A DNA stretch of 64,000 bases, taken from Ryuthela nishihirai (Eukaryota; Arthropoda; Arachnida; Araneae; Heptathelidae). Positions 11,338 through 21,904 of this stretch are shown piece after piece. A model generated the notes under the pieces. It searched no databases. It was not told the DNA's origin and worked only from the letters and a program-made list of their open reading frames with translations. The DNA is taken from contig JAWZYU010000028.1 of assembly GCA_038380435.1 (NCBI GenBank), forward strand, positions 45,071,095-45,135,094. The letters run 5' to 3'. The position numbers and the translations under genes are program-made. Within the stretch, counting starts at the first letter, position 1. The number at the start of each line of letters is the position of its first letter.

Positions 11338-11988
11338 CTGACAGGTAATTATCTCATAATTGACAAGTGACTGGCATGTGACTGACAGGTAATGTGACAG
11401 TGATTGACAGGTACTGACAAGTGATTGACAGCGATTGGCTGGTGGCTGATACGTGATTGGCAGGTGATTGAAAGGCGACTGATAGATAATTAACAGGTGA
11501 CTGACAGTAAATTGGCAGATGATTGACAGATGACTTACAGCGATTCGCAGGTGAATGATAGGTTATTGACAGGCGATTAGAAGGTGACCAATAAATAATT
11601 AAGAGGTGACTGACAGTAAATTGACAGGTGACTGGCAAGTGATTAACAGATGACTGACAGTGATTGACAAATGATTGGAAAGTGACTGATAAATAATTAA
11701 CAGGTGACTGACAGTAAATTGACCGGTAATTCACAGATGACTGACAGCAATTCGCAGGTGAATGATAGGTTATTGACAGGTGATTGTAAGGTGACTGCTG
11801 AATAATTAACAGGAAACTGACAGTAAATTGACAGATGACTGACAGGAGATTAACAGATGACTAACAGTGATTGGCAAATGATTGGAAGGTGACTGACAGT
11901 AAATTGGCAGATGATTGACAGATGACTGACAGCGAATGGCAGGTGATTGATAGGTGATTGACAGGTGACTGCTGATTATTGAGAGGTG
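11338..11988. repeat. Degenerate ~20-bp tandem repeat
   Basis: Runs of units related to GTGACTGACAGGTGATTGAC with many variants. The array continues beyond the SINE-A insertion to about 12440. Long reverse-strand frames reading CQSPVNH-type peptides are by-products of the repeat. Confidence 0.9.
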
Positions 11989-12371
11989 GGGTTGTTTTAC
12001 CTCTGAGCGGCACTTTTTTGCACACCATGGGCTAAATGGCCAGGTCACATGGACCCCGAAGGCTCAGAGAAGGTTGGGGGAGGGGACACACTGGAACAGC
12101 TGTTGGGAGACAGATGGGTAGCCTCCCGTCAAGGGCATCCAGCGTGTTCTTTAACGTACACAGGGTATGGCTCTCCCGCACACGGGGCCACGGCTTAACG
12201 TCCCATCCGACGGACGGCGGCCTTTTCAAGCCCATCGGTGTCCCCTACTGACCGTTGGCAGGGCGGGGAAATTTTGCGGAGATAAATCTCAACGCTGACC
12301 CAGCTGGGATTCGAACCTGGGAACTACAGATTACGAGCCTGGCGCGCTACCGACTGAGCCACCCCCGCCCC
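11989..12371 (-). mobile_element. SINE-A, full length, TSD
   Basis: Complete reverse copy with a 13-bp TSD (TTATTGAGAGGTG) at 11976-11988 and 12372-12384. It interrupts the ~20-bp array. Confidence 0.95.
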
Positions 12372-12440
12372 TTATTGAGAGGTGATTAACGTGACTGATA
12401 AGTAATTGAAAGGTGGCATATTTAAATAGCATATGATTGA
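12372..12440. repeat. Continuation of ~20-bp array
   Basis: GATTAACGTGACTGATAAG and related units continue the array split by the SINE-A. Confidence 0.75.
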
Positions 12441-12998
12441 CCTACAATCTGTGAAAATTGTTGAAACTTGAAATCCAGAGTCTCAAAGCCACTTCAATTT
12501 CAACTCATTTTACCTCACTGATCTTGGGACTAGTTAGTGCAGGGAATAGAGTGCATGTAAGACGGCGCCTTTCCCAGCGTTAATACCTAAAGTCTAAATT
12601 ATTGGCTAGACATTCATTATTCATTTTACAATCAATGGCCGCTCTGTTGAAATCATCTCCATGCTTCCAATAACGTAACGCAGAGTCAAATGCGAACTAA
12701 ACAAGCTTGCTATGGAAACCGCGATTAATGATAAATTAATAAATTAAAAGATGTGAATCGAATCTCTCTGAACTTACAGTTTCTGACATAGTCATCTGGT
12801 ATTTAAAGAATAAGGGAAGCTGGGATATTTGACAACCTAAATGATCTGAAACAACCGAAATCAGAAGTTAATTCAAGTCTGGTTGAAACGAAGGCCTGGA
12901 CAGTTATATTAAACGTTACTAAAATGGATAGGCTTATTTTTAGCAGTTTTATGGGATGATGATCACTCACTGATGCATTATTTCTCACTGGAAGGTCG
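12441..12998. other. No recognised feature
   Basis: AT-rich, apparently non-repetitive within the window. No credible open frame. Confidence 0.5.
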
Positions 12999-13010
12999 AG
13001 CTAACTATGA

Positions 13011-13401
13011 GGGGGCGGGGGCGGCTCAGTCGGTAGCGCGCCAGGCTCGTAATCTGCAGTTCTCAGGTTCGAGTCCCAGCTGGGTCAGCGTTGAGATTTA
13101 TCTCCGCAAAATTTCCCCGCCCTGCCAACGGTCAGTAGGGGACACCAATGGGCTTGAAAAGGCCGCCGTCCGTCGGATGGGACGTTAAGCCGTGGCCCCG
13201 TGTTCGGGAGAGCCATACCCTGTGCACGTTAAAGAACACGCTGGATGGCCTTGACGGGAGGCTACCATCTGTCTCCCAACAGCTGCTCCAGTGGGTCCCC
13301 TCCCCCAACCTTCTCTGAGCCTTCGGGGTCCTTGTGGCTTGGCCATTTAGCCCATTGTGTGCAAAAAAGTGCCGCTCAGAGGTAAAACAATCCAATCCAA
13401 A
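13011..13401 (+). mobile_element. SINE-A, reference-quality copy
   Basis: Full-length tRNA-derived SINE with a perfect 12-bp TSD (AGCTAACTATGA) at 12999-13010 and 13402-13413. Order: GC-rich 5' end; A-box-like GGCTCAGTCGGTAGCG; anticodon-arm-like CAGGCTCGTAATCTG; box B GGTTCGAGTCC; then a ~300-bp body with blocks GATGGGACGTTAAGCCG, GTTAAAGAACACGCTGG and CCAACCTTCTCTGAGCC; and a tail of CAATCC/CAACCC units. Such elements are transcribed by RNA polymerase III and moved by a partner LINE. The tail has no poly(A), so the partner would recognise the 3' sequence or the short repeats. The head resembles elongator tRNA-Met (GTAGCGCG, CTCRTAATCTG) more than other tRNAs I can recall. Confidence 0.95.
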
Positions 13402-13413
13402 AGCTAACTATGA

Positions 13414-13789
13414 ACCGTTCTTTACACAATGAGATGTTAAACATTTTCAGCATTTTATAACTTTTTAATAATTCAATTGCAAATTAATTTGATTAAGCTA
13501 ATAATGTTCTGAAGCACGGTATTATTGGTATTTGGACTCGAATAAATATCAGTCGTCAAACATATTTTAAAACAATAATTAAAATGGAAAACGTTATGAG
13601 TAATATAATCACTAAAGTACGAAATATAAAAGAAGCTTTTGTTTTTTGTAAAAGTTCATTACACATTCTCATACAAAAAAAAAAAATTTTCGATAAAGTA
13701 TTTTGTTTGAAAATTTCATATCAATCAAGATTAGTTTTGAAGTTGGAGTCCTCTTATAGGCTCCAGTAATGAAGAAAAATTAAAAAAAA
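13414..13789. other. AT-rich DNA, no recognised feature
   Basis: A 61-codon frame (13584-13769) lies here without recognisable similarity and is likely chance in low-complexity sequence. Confidence 0.5.
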
Positions 13790-13984
13790 AAATAAATACC
13801 CCCTCAAGCAGCTGCTTGCCACAGAGGTCTGATAGGAGCCCGTCAGTTTATATGCCAAAGTAGAAGGTCTGAGAGGATGGCAGGACCTCAGCAGAAAAAC
13901 GACACACACGTCCATACCTTACCCGGGGCTCAACCCAGGTCCCTTAGATCAATAGCCAAGCGTGCTAACCACTCGGCCACGGGA
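13790..13984 (-). mobile_element. SINE-B copy
   Basis: Reverse-strand copy. Its B box is damaged (GGCTCAACCC region). It faces the forward SINE-B dimer at 14086, forming an inverted pair 100 bp apart. Confidence 0.88.
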
Positions 13985-14085
13985 AACAGTTTGAAATCCA
14001 GATTTAGATACATTCGATTGAGAAACTGATAGTCATATTTTTACATTAAAAGCTTATTTGAGAATTGTTTTATTTATTTCTACCT

Positions 14086-14490
14086 GTCCTGTGGCCGAGT
14101 GGTTAGCGCGCTTGGCTAATGATGTAGGGGACCTGGGTTCGAGCCCCGGGTGAAGGCATGGATGTTCGTGTTGTTTTTCTGCTGAGGTCCTGCCATCCTC
14201 TCAGACCTTCTACTATGGCATATAAACTGACAGGCTCCTGTCAGACGTCTGCGGCAAGCAGCTGCTTGAGGGGGTATTTATTTAGCCGTCCCGTGGCCGA
14301 GTGGTTAGCACGCTTGGCTACTGATCTAAGGGACCTGGGTTCGAGCCCCGGATTAGGCATGGATGTTTGTGTCGTTTTTCTGCTGAGGTTCAGCCATCCT
14401 CTCAGATCTCCTACTATGGCATATAAACTGACAGGCTCCTGTCAGACCTCTGTGGCAAGCAGCTGCTTGAGGGGGTATTTATTTATTTTT
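14086..14490 (+). mobile_element. SINE-B head-to-tail dimer
   Basis: Two nearly complete copies (about 14086-14281 and 14282-14490) are joined tail to head. A single 9-bp flanking repeat (TTTCTACCT at 14077-14085 and 14491-14499) encloses both. Each has box A GTGGCCGAGTGG and box B GGTTCGAGCCC and ends GAGGGGGTATTTATTT. Confidence 0.85.
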
Positions 14491-14515
14491 TTTCTACCTA
14501 TTCAAATAGGATGTG

Positions 14516-14573
14516 GTTTGGGTTGGGCGTTTTACCTTAGAACGGCATTTTTGTGCAAGCAATGGGTCGATCA
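14516..14573 (-). mobile_element. SINE-A 3' fragment
   Basis: Only the tail end (GGTTTGGGTTGGGCGTTTTACC) and about 40 bp of the body remain. Confidence 0.7.
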
Positions 14574-14883
14574 TTCATTAATAATCTATCAATAATTAGT
14601 TAACTATCTATCAATTATTGGTTAATAATATGTCAATCAGCCATTAATTATCTACCAATCATCAGTTAATTTATCATTCATACAATTCATTTCAGGTAAT
14701 AATCTATCAATCATCGGTTAATTATCAGTCAATCATCAGTTAATAATTTGGCAATAATCGATTAATAACCTATCAATCATCAGTTAATTATCTATCAATG
14801 CTTTGTTAATAATTTGTCAATCATCAGTTAATAATCTTTCAATCGCCAGTTATAATATATCGATCATCAGTTAATGATCTATT
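14574..14883. repeat. Degenerate ~21-bp tandem repeat
   Basis: Units related to CTATCAATCATCAGTTAATA. The array is interrupted by SINE-A and continues at 15271-15530. Confidence 0.88.
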
Positions 14884-15270
14884 AGGGGCGGGGGTGGCTC
14901 AGTCGGTAGCGCGCCAGACTCGTAATCTGCAGTTCCCAGGTTCGAGTCCCAGCTGGGTCAGCGTTGAGATTTATCTCCGCAAAATTCCCCGCCCTGCCCA
15001 CGGTCAGTAGGGGACACCGATAGGCTTGGAAAGGCCGCCGTCCGTCGGATGGGACGTTAAACCGTGGCCCCGTATGCGGAAGAGCCATACCCTGTGCACG
15101 TTAAAGAACACGCTGGATGGCCTTGACGGAAGGCTACCATCTGTCTCCCAACAGCTGTTCCAGTGGATCCCCTCCCCCAACCTTCTCTGAGCCTTCGGGG
15201 TCCATGTGACCTGGCCATTTAGCCCATGGTGTGCAAAAAAGTGCCGCTCAGAGGTAAAACAATCCAACCC
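14884..15270 (+). mobile_element. SINE-A, full length, TSD
   Basis: Complete copy. An 11-bp TSD (TAATGATCTAT) lies at 14872-14882 and 15271-15281, both within the ~21-bp array. Confidence 0.93.
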
Positions 15271-15530
15271 TAATGATCTATCAATCATTAGTTAATAATC
15301 TCTCAATCTCCAGTTAATAGTATATCAATCATTAGTTAAGAATTATCAGTCTTAGGTTAATAATCTGTCAATCATCAGTTAATGATCAATTAATCATCGA
15401 TTAAAAATTCATCAATCATCTGTTAATTATCTCTCAGTTATCAGTTAATGATTATCAGTCATCTGTTTAATGATATACCAATCATCAGTTAATAATCATC
15501 TATCGGTCATAAGTAACTAACATTATATGA
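15271..15530. repeat. Continuation of ~21-bp array
   Basis: Same AATCATCAGTTAATAAT-type units as 14574-14883, more diverged to the right. Confidence 0.85.
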
Positions 15531-15705
15531 AATTTGATTTACCTGCTTATTCATGATTTTTATAAAATAAGTATCAGCTATAATGTTATAAAGCAATTTG
15601 CATTTGGGGGCGATTTTAGGATGGACTACATCCGCTTCCAGTTATTATGCTAGTGTCTCCATCGCGCATACTTGTAAAATAAGTAGCTCTCTCTCTATTT
15701 AACCG

Positions 15706-16094
15706 AGGGCGGGGGTGGCTCAGTCGGTAACGCGCCAGGCTCGTAATCTGTAGTTCCCAGGTTCGAGTCCCAGCTGGGACAGCGTTGAGATTTATCTCCG
15801 CAAAATTCCCCGCTCTGCCCACGGTCAGTAGGGGACACCGATGGGCTTGGAATAGAACGCAGTCCGTCGGATGGGACGTTAAGCCGTGGCCCCGCGTGCG
15901 GGAGAGCCATATCCTGTGAACGTTAAAGAACACGCTGGATGGCCTTGACGGGAGGCTACCATCTGTCTCCCAACAGCTGTTCCAGTGGGTCCCCTCCCCC
16001 AACCTTCTCTGAGCCTTCGGGGTCCATGTGACCTGGCCATTTAGCCCATGGTGTGCAAAAAAGTGCCGCTCAGAGGTAAAGCAACCCAACCCAA
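15706..16094 (+). mobile_element. SINE-A, full length, TSD
   Basis: TSD CTCTATTTAACC at 15693-15704 and 16095-16106. The body has a local change (GGAATAGAACGCAGTCCG) that is also found, as GGAATAGACCGCAGTCCG, in the copy at 51546. This marks a shared subfamily. Confidence 0.93.
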
Positions 16095-16322
16095 CTCTAT
16101 TTAACCCGATAAAACCAACAAAGTTCAAGTGTCCTTTATTAAATTAATACGTTAATGATGTTAATCGAGAGTGATCTTCAACAACTGATTCAAATGATTT
16201 AGACTTTCAAACATATTTTGGGTCACCTTTGTCCAACTGACTCGAAACACAAAAAAAGAGATTCAAGCTGGTGATTCAGAAAAGAATTCCAAAAGAACTG
16301 AAAATTGCATTTAGTTAGAAAT

Positions 16323-16388
16323 AGGGGCGGAAATTGGTGCAATCGGAAACGCGCCAGGCTCGTAATCTGCAATTCCCAGATTCGATTG
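16323..16388 (+). mobile_element. SINE-A head-only fragment
   Basis: About 66 bp corresponding to the tRNA-like head (GCGCCAGGCTCGTAATCTGC) up to a damaged B box. No body follows. Confidence 0.7.
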
Positions 16389-17998
16389 GTTAAATATTTG
16401 AAACAATTAAGAGACACCGTCGTTGGCCCAACTCATCAGAGTAATAAAAAAAATCAAGAATTACATTAAATAAAATGATTGGAGTTGGAAAAAAGCGATT
16501 TAAATTATATTACTTCTAATGATTGAATAAAAGAAGATAGATCACACTATGATCATTAAGAATATATTCTCAAATTGATTTCTTGACTTATATCATCATA
16601 TTAGTTCAAGTGATTGGATTGAATTATTTCTGAGATCCTTAATTCAAATAGCTTTAACTAAAAAATAATTCTGAGTCCCTTAGATTATTGCAATTCTTCC
16701 TAGAAATGCAAATATCATACCTGGTGGCCCTTACTAGAAACTTAATCACTAAACCCTATTAAACCGTAACCGCATAGCCTTAACTCCATTCCTTCACATA
16801 AAATTACAATCACTCGTGAACTCTCTCTCCCTTTCTCTGCTCTCAAAACATTTCCAACAACAAATTACGACATCGATTTTTCTTCCATCCTGATCTTGTT
16901 TATTAAACATTTTTCGATAAAACACCCGAAACAGCATCAACTTATTTCCTTTATTTCATCATCCAACATAAAGTTACCCTTCCATCCTACTTTCAATTAT
17001 GCAGATGAACTAATCACACTCCCGAATGCTAAGAAAATTTTAATCAGATAAGAACAACTACTTGGAAGAAGCGAGTAAACCCCACACTACCGAACATAAA
17101 GCTCTTAAACGTTCTTCTTTCCTGCGCATAAAATTTGACTACATGCTCCTCAGATAAATAGCGGACCACAACCAATATACATAAATGCCACTAGATACGA
17201 CACGGTTGTCTGACAGCAAATATCGAGGCTCATTCTCCACCGAGTAAACCGATTCTGCATTCATCCCGAAACACCCATGATGCCTTCCCAGTCTCCCAGC
17301 CAGTGCCTCGAGACTAATCCAATCATCTCGAACTCATGTGAAGTAGCTCATATTTTACAACAGATTTTAAACGTAAACGTCAACGCAGCCAAAACATGGC
17401 TCGACCACTTTCTAATTATCCGATATTCAAGATCTTTCTCTCTCACATTCGCTCTTTTACTTTCCTTCTCTCTCTTCGCTGATTGTGAGGAACAAAATTT
17501 AACAACTATTTTTAGTTTAGAGCTCTATCCAGGAGGAAGCCTGCATTTATGTTCCTGTGCTGTCGTTAAAAAGAAATGCGGGAACTGAACGTCCCAATTT
17601 TATTTCAGAAAATAAAGAAAACAAACTGAAATGCAGTTTACTGCCGAGAGTTTTGCATTCAGGGATCTAGGTGCAGTCTAATCCCATTCACGAAAAGATT
17701 TCCTAAGCACATTTTGCATGTTTTCATGTGTTTTGCACTATGCTGTTGTTCTTAATATCGATTTTTTTTTATTAATGTTACCCTTTTTTGCAATTTGATT
17801 ATTTTATTTAATATTATTGCTGGGTTCCCTTTTGTTATTTTTTACGAATGCTCTTCATCATACTGTTGTTGCTTTGTCAGCGTTTTTAATATTCTTGTTC
17901 TAATTCTCTAATGATCTTTCCAAATCATTACGAATTTCCATATTATCAAAATGGAAAGCCATCTTGAAAAACTTAAGATCTTGAAGAATAAGTTGTTT
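16389..17998. other. No recognised feature
   Basis: 1.6 kb of AT-rich DNA without repeats of the local families. A 103-codon frame (17277-17588) has a hydrophobic stretch near its middle (SLTFALLLSFSLFA) but no recognised domain or supporting gene context. I do not call it a gene. Confidence 0.5.
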
Positions 17999-18009
17999 AT
18001 GAGAACGAG

Positions 18010-18400
18010 TTATTGGGTTGTTTTACCTCTGAGTGGCACTTTTTGCACACCATGGGCTAAATGGCCAGGTCACAAGGACCCCGAAGGCTCAGAGAAGGAT
18101 TGGGGGAGGGGACCCACTGGAACAGCTGTTGGGAGACAGATGGTAGCCTCCCGTCAAGGCCATTAAGCGTGTTCTTTAACGTGCACAGGGTATGGCTCTC
18201 CCGCACACGGGGCCACGGCTTAACGTCCCATCCGACGGACGGCGGCCTATTCCAAGCCCATCGGTGTCCCCTACTGACAATGGGCAGGGCGGGGAATTAT
18301 TTGCGGAGATAAATCTCAACGCTGACCCAGCTGGGACTCGAACCTGGGAACTACAGATTACGAGCCTGGCGCGCTACCGACTGAGCCACCCCCGCCCCCC
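18010..18400 (-). mobile_element. SINE-A, full length, TSD
   Basis: 11-bp TSD (ATGAGAACGAG) at 17999-18009 and 18401-18411. Head and tail complete. Confidence 0.94.
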
Positions 18401-18411
18401 ATGAGAACGAG

Positions 18412-18755
18412 ACTGAGGATAAATGAAAGACCTAAAACAAGTTTATCTGAATATTGAATTTCAGCAACATTCATTAAATGTTTAAAGATCAATAGAAGCT
18501 GGAGAACGTTTCTCCTAATTCGTATATAACATTTCCTTTAACGATAAATATCAAATCTTTGCAATCAGCCTCAACTGCCTGATTACCACACTCTACATGA
18601 TTCGTAATGGGAAGCCTTTTATCAAATTAATCGTTTATATATCCTATATTCGTATTTTTAAAGTTCCTTGGATATTCAAATCGAATTTTAATCTCTAAGC
18701 GTATTTGTTTTCTTCAGATCACTGCTGGAAATTGAATTTTTGAACTAGGGGTAAG
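18412..18755. other. No recognised feature
   Basis: AT-rich DNA between SINE-A and the ~80-bp repeat region. Confidence 0.5.
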
Positions 18756-18956
18756 GCCAATATTCCTCAGGGTCTTGAACTTCTTGTGACCAATCACCAT
18801 TAAGAATATGCTCTCCGATAATTCTGCTTTCCCAACATTCCTCTGGGGTCGTGAAATCCTTGTGATCAATCGTTATTAATAGTATACACTTCAATTCTTC
18901 TTTCCCAAACCTACTCTGGTAATTCTGCTTCCCATACCCTTCAATCGTTCTTCCCC

Positions 18957-19016
18957 AATAATTAATCGCAAGGACTTCAAGGCATCTGAGCCTTGAAGTC
19001 CTTGCGATTAATTATC
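18957..19016. repeat. 26-bp inverted repeat with 6-nt loop
   Basis: Arms 18958-18983 and 18990-19015 are perfect complements (AATCGCAAGGACTTCAAGGC) around the loop ATCTGA. It lies inside the ~80-bp array and consists of that array's GTCCTTG motif in both orientations. Confidence 0.9.
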
Positions 19017-19134
19017 GTTATGAATATACTCGCCACTATTTCTTTCTCAGACATTCAACTGAGCTTTGAACCTATCATTGTCAGAATGAATGACGATGAT
19101 AGGTCATCCTTGTGACCTATCATCATCAGAAGTA

Positions 19135-19348
19135 CAGTCGCTCAAAAAAGTATCCGAACACTATGGTTGATTACAAAATTCAGAAAAAATATCTGGCAAC
19201 GATTTTTTTAGAAATTAGTGATCTGGCAACCTTCGTGTCACGTGACATGAAGGTTGCCAGATCACTAATTTCTAAAAAAATCGTTGCCAGATATTTTTTC
19301 TGAATTTTGTAATCAATTATAGTGTTCGGATGCTTTTTTGAGTGACTA
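19135..19348. mobile_element. Palindromic foldback MITE, Tc1/mariner type
   Basis: Nearly the whole ~214-bp element is one inverted repeat: arms of about 100 bp (CAGTCGCTCAAAAAAGTATC inward) around a short centre (CGTGTCACGTGACATG). TA flanks both ends (19133-19134, 19349-19350). Half-elements of the same family lie at 43480-43588 and 58999-59063. Confidence 0.9.
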
Positions 19349-20055
19349 TACACTCTATAATAGATTGCCTCCTACTATATTCTTATAAACTTTGAGGTTT
19401 CCCTTACTCATCATCACCATCATTAAGGAAGTATACTATCTAATAATATCTCCTTTCTTAACATTCCTTTTAGTCTTGGAGTTTCTGTGACCTCATCATC
19501 AAAGTATACTCTCTAATAGTTTCAGTCGCCAACGTTCCTCTGAGTCTTGAAGTCCTTGTGGCCTATCGTCAAAAGTATACTCTATTAAATCTCTTTTTTC
19601 TGATACTCCTCTTAGCATCAGCGTCCTTCGACTTCATCGTCAAAAGTATACTCCTTCATAGATTTCTTCCCTAACTTTCTTCTTAGTCTTCAGACTTTGT
19701 GACCTAACATCATCAGTAGTATATTATTTGCTAAATGATCTCCTTCTCAAATATTCATCCGAACCTTGACATTCTTCGGACCTATCACGAGGAAAAGCAT
19801 ACTATCTAATAAATCTCATACTTCAGCATTCCTCATAACCTTGGGGTCCTTATGACTTCATTATTAAAAGTACACTCTCTAATACATCTCATTCCCCAAC
19901 ATTCCTCTTATAGCCTTGGAGTCCTTCTGACCTATCATCATCAAAGCATACTCTCTAATAAATTCATTTCCCAACATTCCTCTGAACCTTGAGTCATTGG
20001 GATCTATCATCATCAGAAGTATGCTCTCCAATTGATATCATTCCCCAATATTCTC

Positions 20056-20513
20056 TCCCAGCTGGGTCAACGTTGAGATTCATCTCCGTAAAATTCCCCG
20101 CCCTGCTCACGGTCAGTAGGGGACACCGATGGGCTTGGAAAGGCCGCCGTCCGTCGGATGGGACGTTAAGCTGTGGCCCCGTGTGCGGGAGAGCCATACC
20201 CTGTGTACGTTAAAGAACACGCTGGATGGCCTTGACGGGAGGTTACCATCTGTCTCGCAACAGCTGTTCCAGTGGGTCCCCTCCCCCAACCTTCTCTGAG
20301 CCTTCGGGGTCCATGTGACCTGGTCATTTAGCCCATAGTGTGCAAAAAAGTGCCGCTCAGAGGTAAAACAACCCAACCTACCATCTGTCTCCCAACAGCT
20401 GTTCCAGTGGGTCCTCTCCCCCAACCTTCTCTGAGCCTTCGGGGTCCATGTGACCTGGCCATTTAGCCCATAGTGTGCAAAAAAGTGCCGCTTAGAGATA
20501 AAACAACCAAACT
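20056..20513 (+). mobile_element. SINE-A dimer inside one TSD pair
   Basis: Unit 1 (20056-20378) is 5'-truncated within the head and ends in CAACCCAACC. It is followed directly by unit 2 (20379-20513), the 3' third of SINE-A beginning TACCATCTGTCTCCC. One 10-bp TSD (CAATATTCTC, 20046-20055 and 20514-20523) encloses both units. This means a single integration. Confidence 0.9.
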
Positions 20514-21261
20514 CAATATTCTCCTCAGCTTTGTGGTCATTGGAAACCATCATCATCAAAAGTATACTCTCTAATAAATCTTCTTCCCCATCATTCCTTT
20601 GAGCCTCGAGTTCCTTACAATGTATCCTCATCAAAAGTATATTCTCTAATTAGTCCCCTTCTCCAACATTCATCTGCGCTTTGAGGACCTTGTGACTCAT
20701 TCTCCACCGATCTCATTCTCCACTTCTGATCCTCTTCATTCATTCATTCATTCATTTATTCTTCATTCATTGTGATTATTCATTCTTCATTCATTGTGAC
20801 TCATTCTCCACTTCTGATCCTCTTCATCAGATCAAAAGTGCATGGCCAGGTCACAATGACCTGAGACTCAGAGAAGGTTGTGAACGTGGATCGACGAGAC
20901 AGATGGTATGCTCCCATCAAGGCCATACCCACAGTTCATGGCCTTGATAGGAGGCTACCATCTATCTCCTAAATAGCTGTCCAGTAAGTTCCCTTTCGGA
21001 ACCTTCTTTGAGCCCTTGGGGTCCTTGTGATCTGGCCATCATGTCCCTGTGTGCAAAAAAAGTTATTCTCTAATTGATCCCCTTTCCCAACATTCATCTG
21101 CGCTTTGAGGTCTTTGTGACCTATCATCCTCAAAAGTAAACTCTCTAATTGACCCTCTTCCACAACATTTCTCTGAGCCTTGAGGTCCTGAGGACTTATC
21201 ATCATCAGAAATACACTCCCTACTAGATCTCCTTCTACATTTTTTCGCTCTAAGTCTTGAG
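20514..21261. repeat. ~80-bp array, continued, with ATTC microsatellite
   Basis: More degenerate ~80-bp units (ATCATCAAAAGTATACTCTC etc.), plus an imperfect ATTC/TTCATTCATTGTGA stretch at 20735-20815. Confidence 0.75.
20839..21060. mobile_element. Two inverted SINE-A 3' fragments
   Basis: A reverse fragment (20839-20932, GGCCAGGTCACAATGACC to ATCAAGGCCAT) is followed by a forward fragment (20938-21060, CATGGCCTTGATAGGAGG to GTGTGCAAAAAAAG). They share sequence in opposite orientations and can form a hairpin. A closely similar GTTGTGAACGTGGATCGACG variant occurs at 22598-22622. Confidence 0.75.
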
Positions 21262-21891
21262 ATTCTCATGACCTGGCAGTGTTCACCGCGATTCAAGACC
21301 TCAAATTCAACATTACTCTGTACCAAACCATCTGTTACGTATTGATCGACATTTGCTGTTCGATACACTCCGATCCAAAATAAAGATTATAATCAGACTG
21401 CAAATCCTTTCATTTTAAATTTACCTTTCAAACGCACGAACCTTGCCATTAATAAATAATAACGATATAACAAACACATTAAATTTGCAGAGCGTTGTGA
21501 GTGTTTTTAAATGCATTTTCGTAGACCGTACAGCAATGAAAAGAAAAAACGGATATCTGCGCAAATGCAGGAGACGGAGGATTTCAAGAAACAAGTATGT
21601 AATTTATCAACGTTGTGCGGAGAGGCCATCATTCTTACCTTCCTCGAAGAAGGCTTCTCTTCTGCAGTCGAGCTTTGTCGGAACTTTCTCGTTTCTTCTA
21701 CACAGAAACAAAATGCCGAAAATCATCGGGATGCTCTCTCAGCTGTTCCTTGCAGAGGTTTCATGCCAGGGGGACGAATTTTACCAAAAAAAATTTAATT
21801 CTCGACATTTTTGTTTTTCCGTTGGATAGAAGATGTAATGGCAATGTTTTGGAATTTTTTTGTGCAATATTAATTAGCCGGGTTGCGTGAC
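21262..21891. other. Unassigned sequence with overlapping short frames
   Basis: Three overlapping forward frames of 91-128 codons lie at 21443-21890. None shows a recognised domain. The basic KKRISAQMQETEDFKK-type stretch is not diagnostic. It could be a host exon or an old transposon remnant; no splice-site pair or family match supports either. Confidence 0.35.
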
Positions 21892-21904
21892 AACTGACCT
21901 CAGT

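Larger units (their letters stand above)
18756..20055. repeat. Degenerate ~80-bp tandem repeat
   Basis: Units have the order: ACATTCCTCTGAGCCTTG, GTCCTTGTGACCTATCATC, AAAGTATACTCTCTAATA, then a CTCATTTCCC-type stretch. They continue, interrupted, to about 21260. The GAGCCTTG..GTCCTTGTGACCT part resembles the 3' body of SINE-A (GAGCCTTCGGGGTCC.TGTGACCT). Confidence 0.8.

Noticed and set aside
13018..13085. tRNA gene
   Set aside because: A and B boxes are present but the acceptor stem does not pair and the sequence continues into the SINE-A body. It is a SINE head, repeated dozens of times.
14086..14160. tRNA-Ser/Leu-like gene
   Set aside because: Head of SINE-B with the same body in all copies. 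No mature tRNA end.
17277..17588. 103-codon frame with a hydrophobic segment
   Set aside because: No recognised domain, no homologous copy in the window, no supporting splice or promoter signals.
21443..21890. Overlapping frames of 91-128 codons
   Set aside because: Three frames are open at once and none shows recognisable protein features. Kept only as unassigned sequence.
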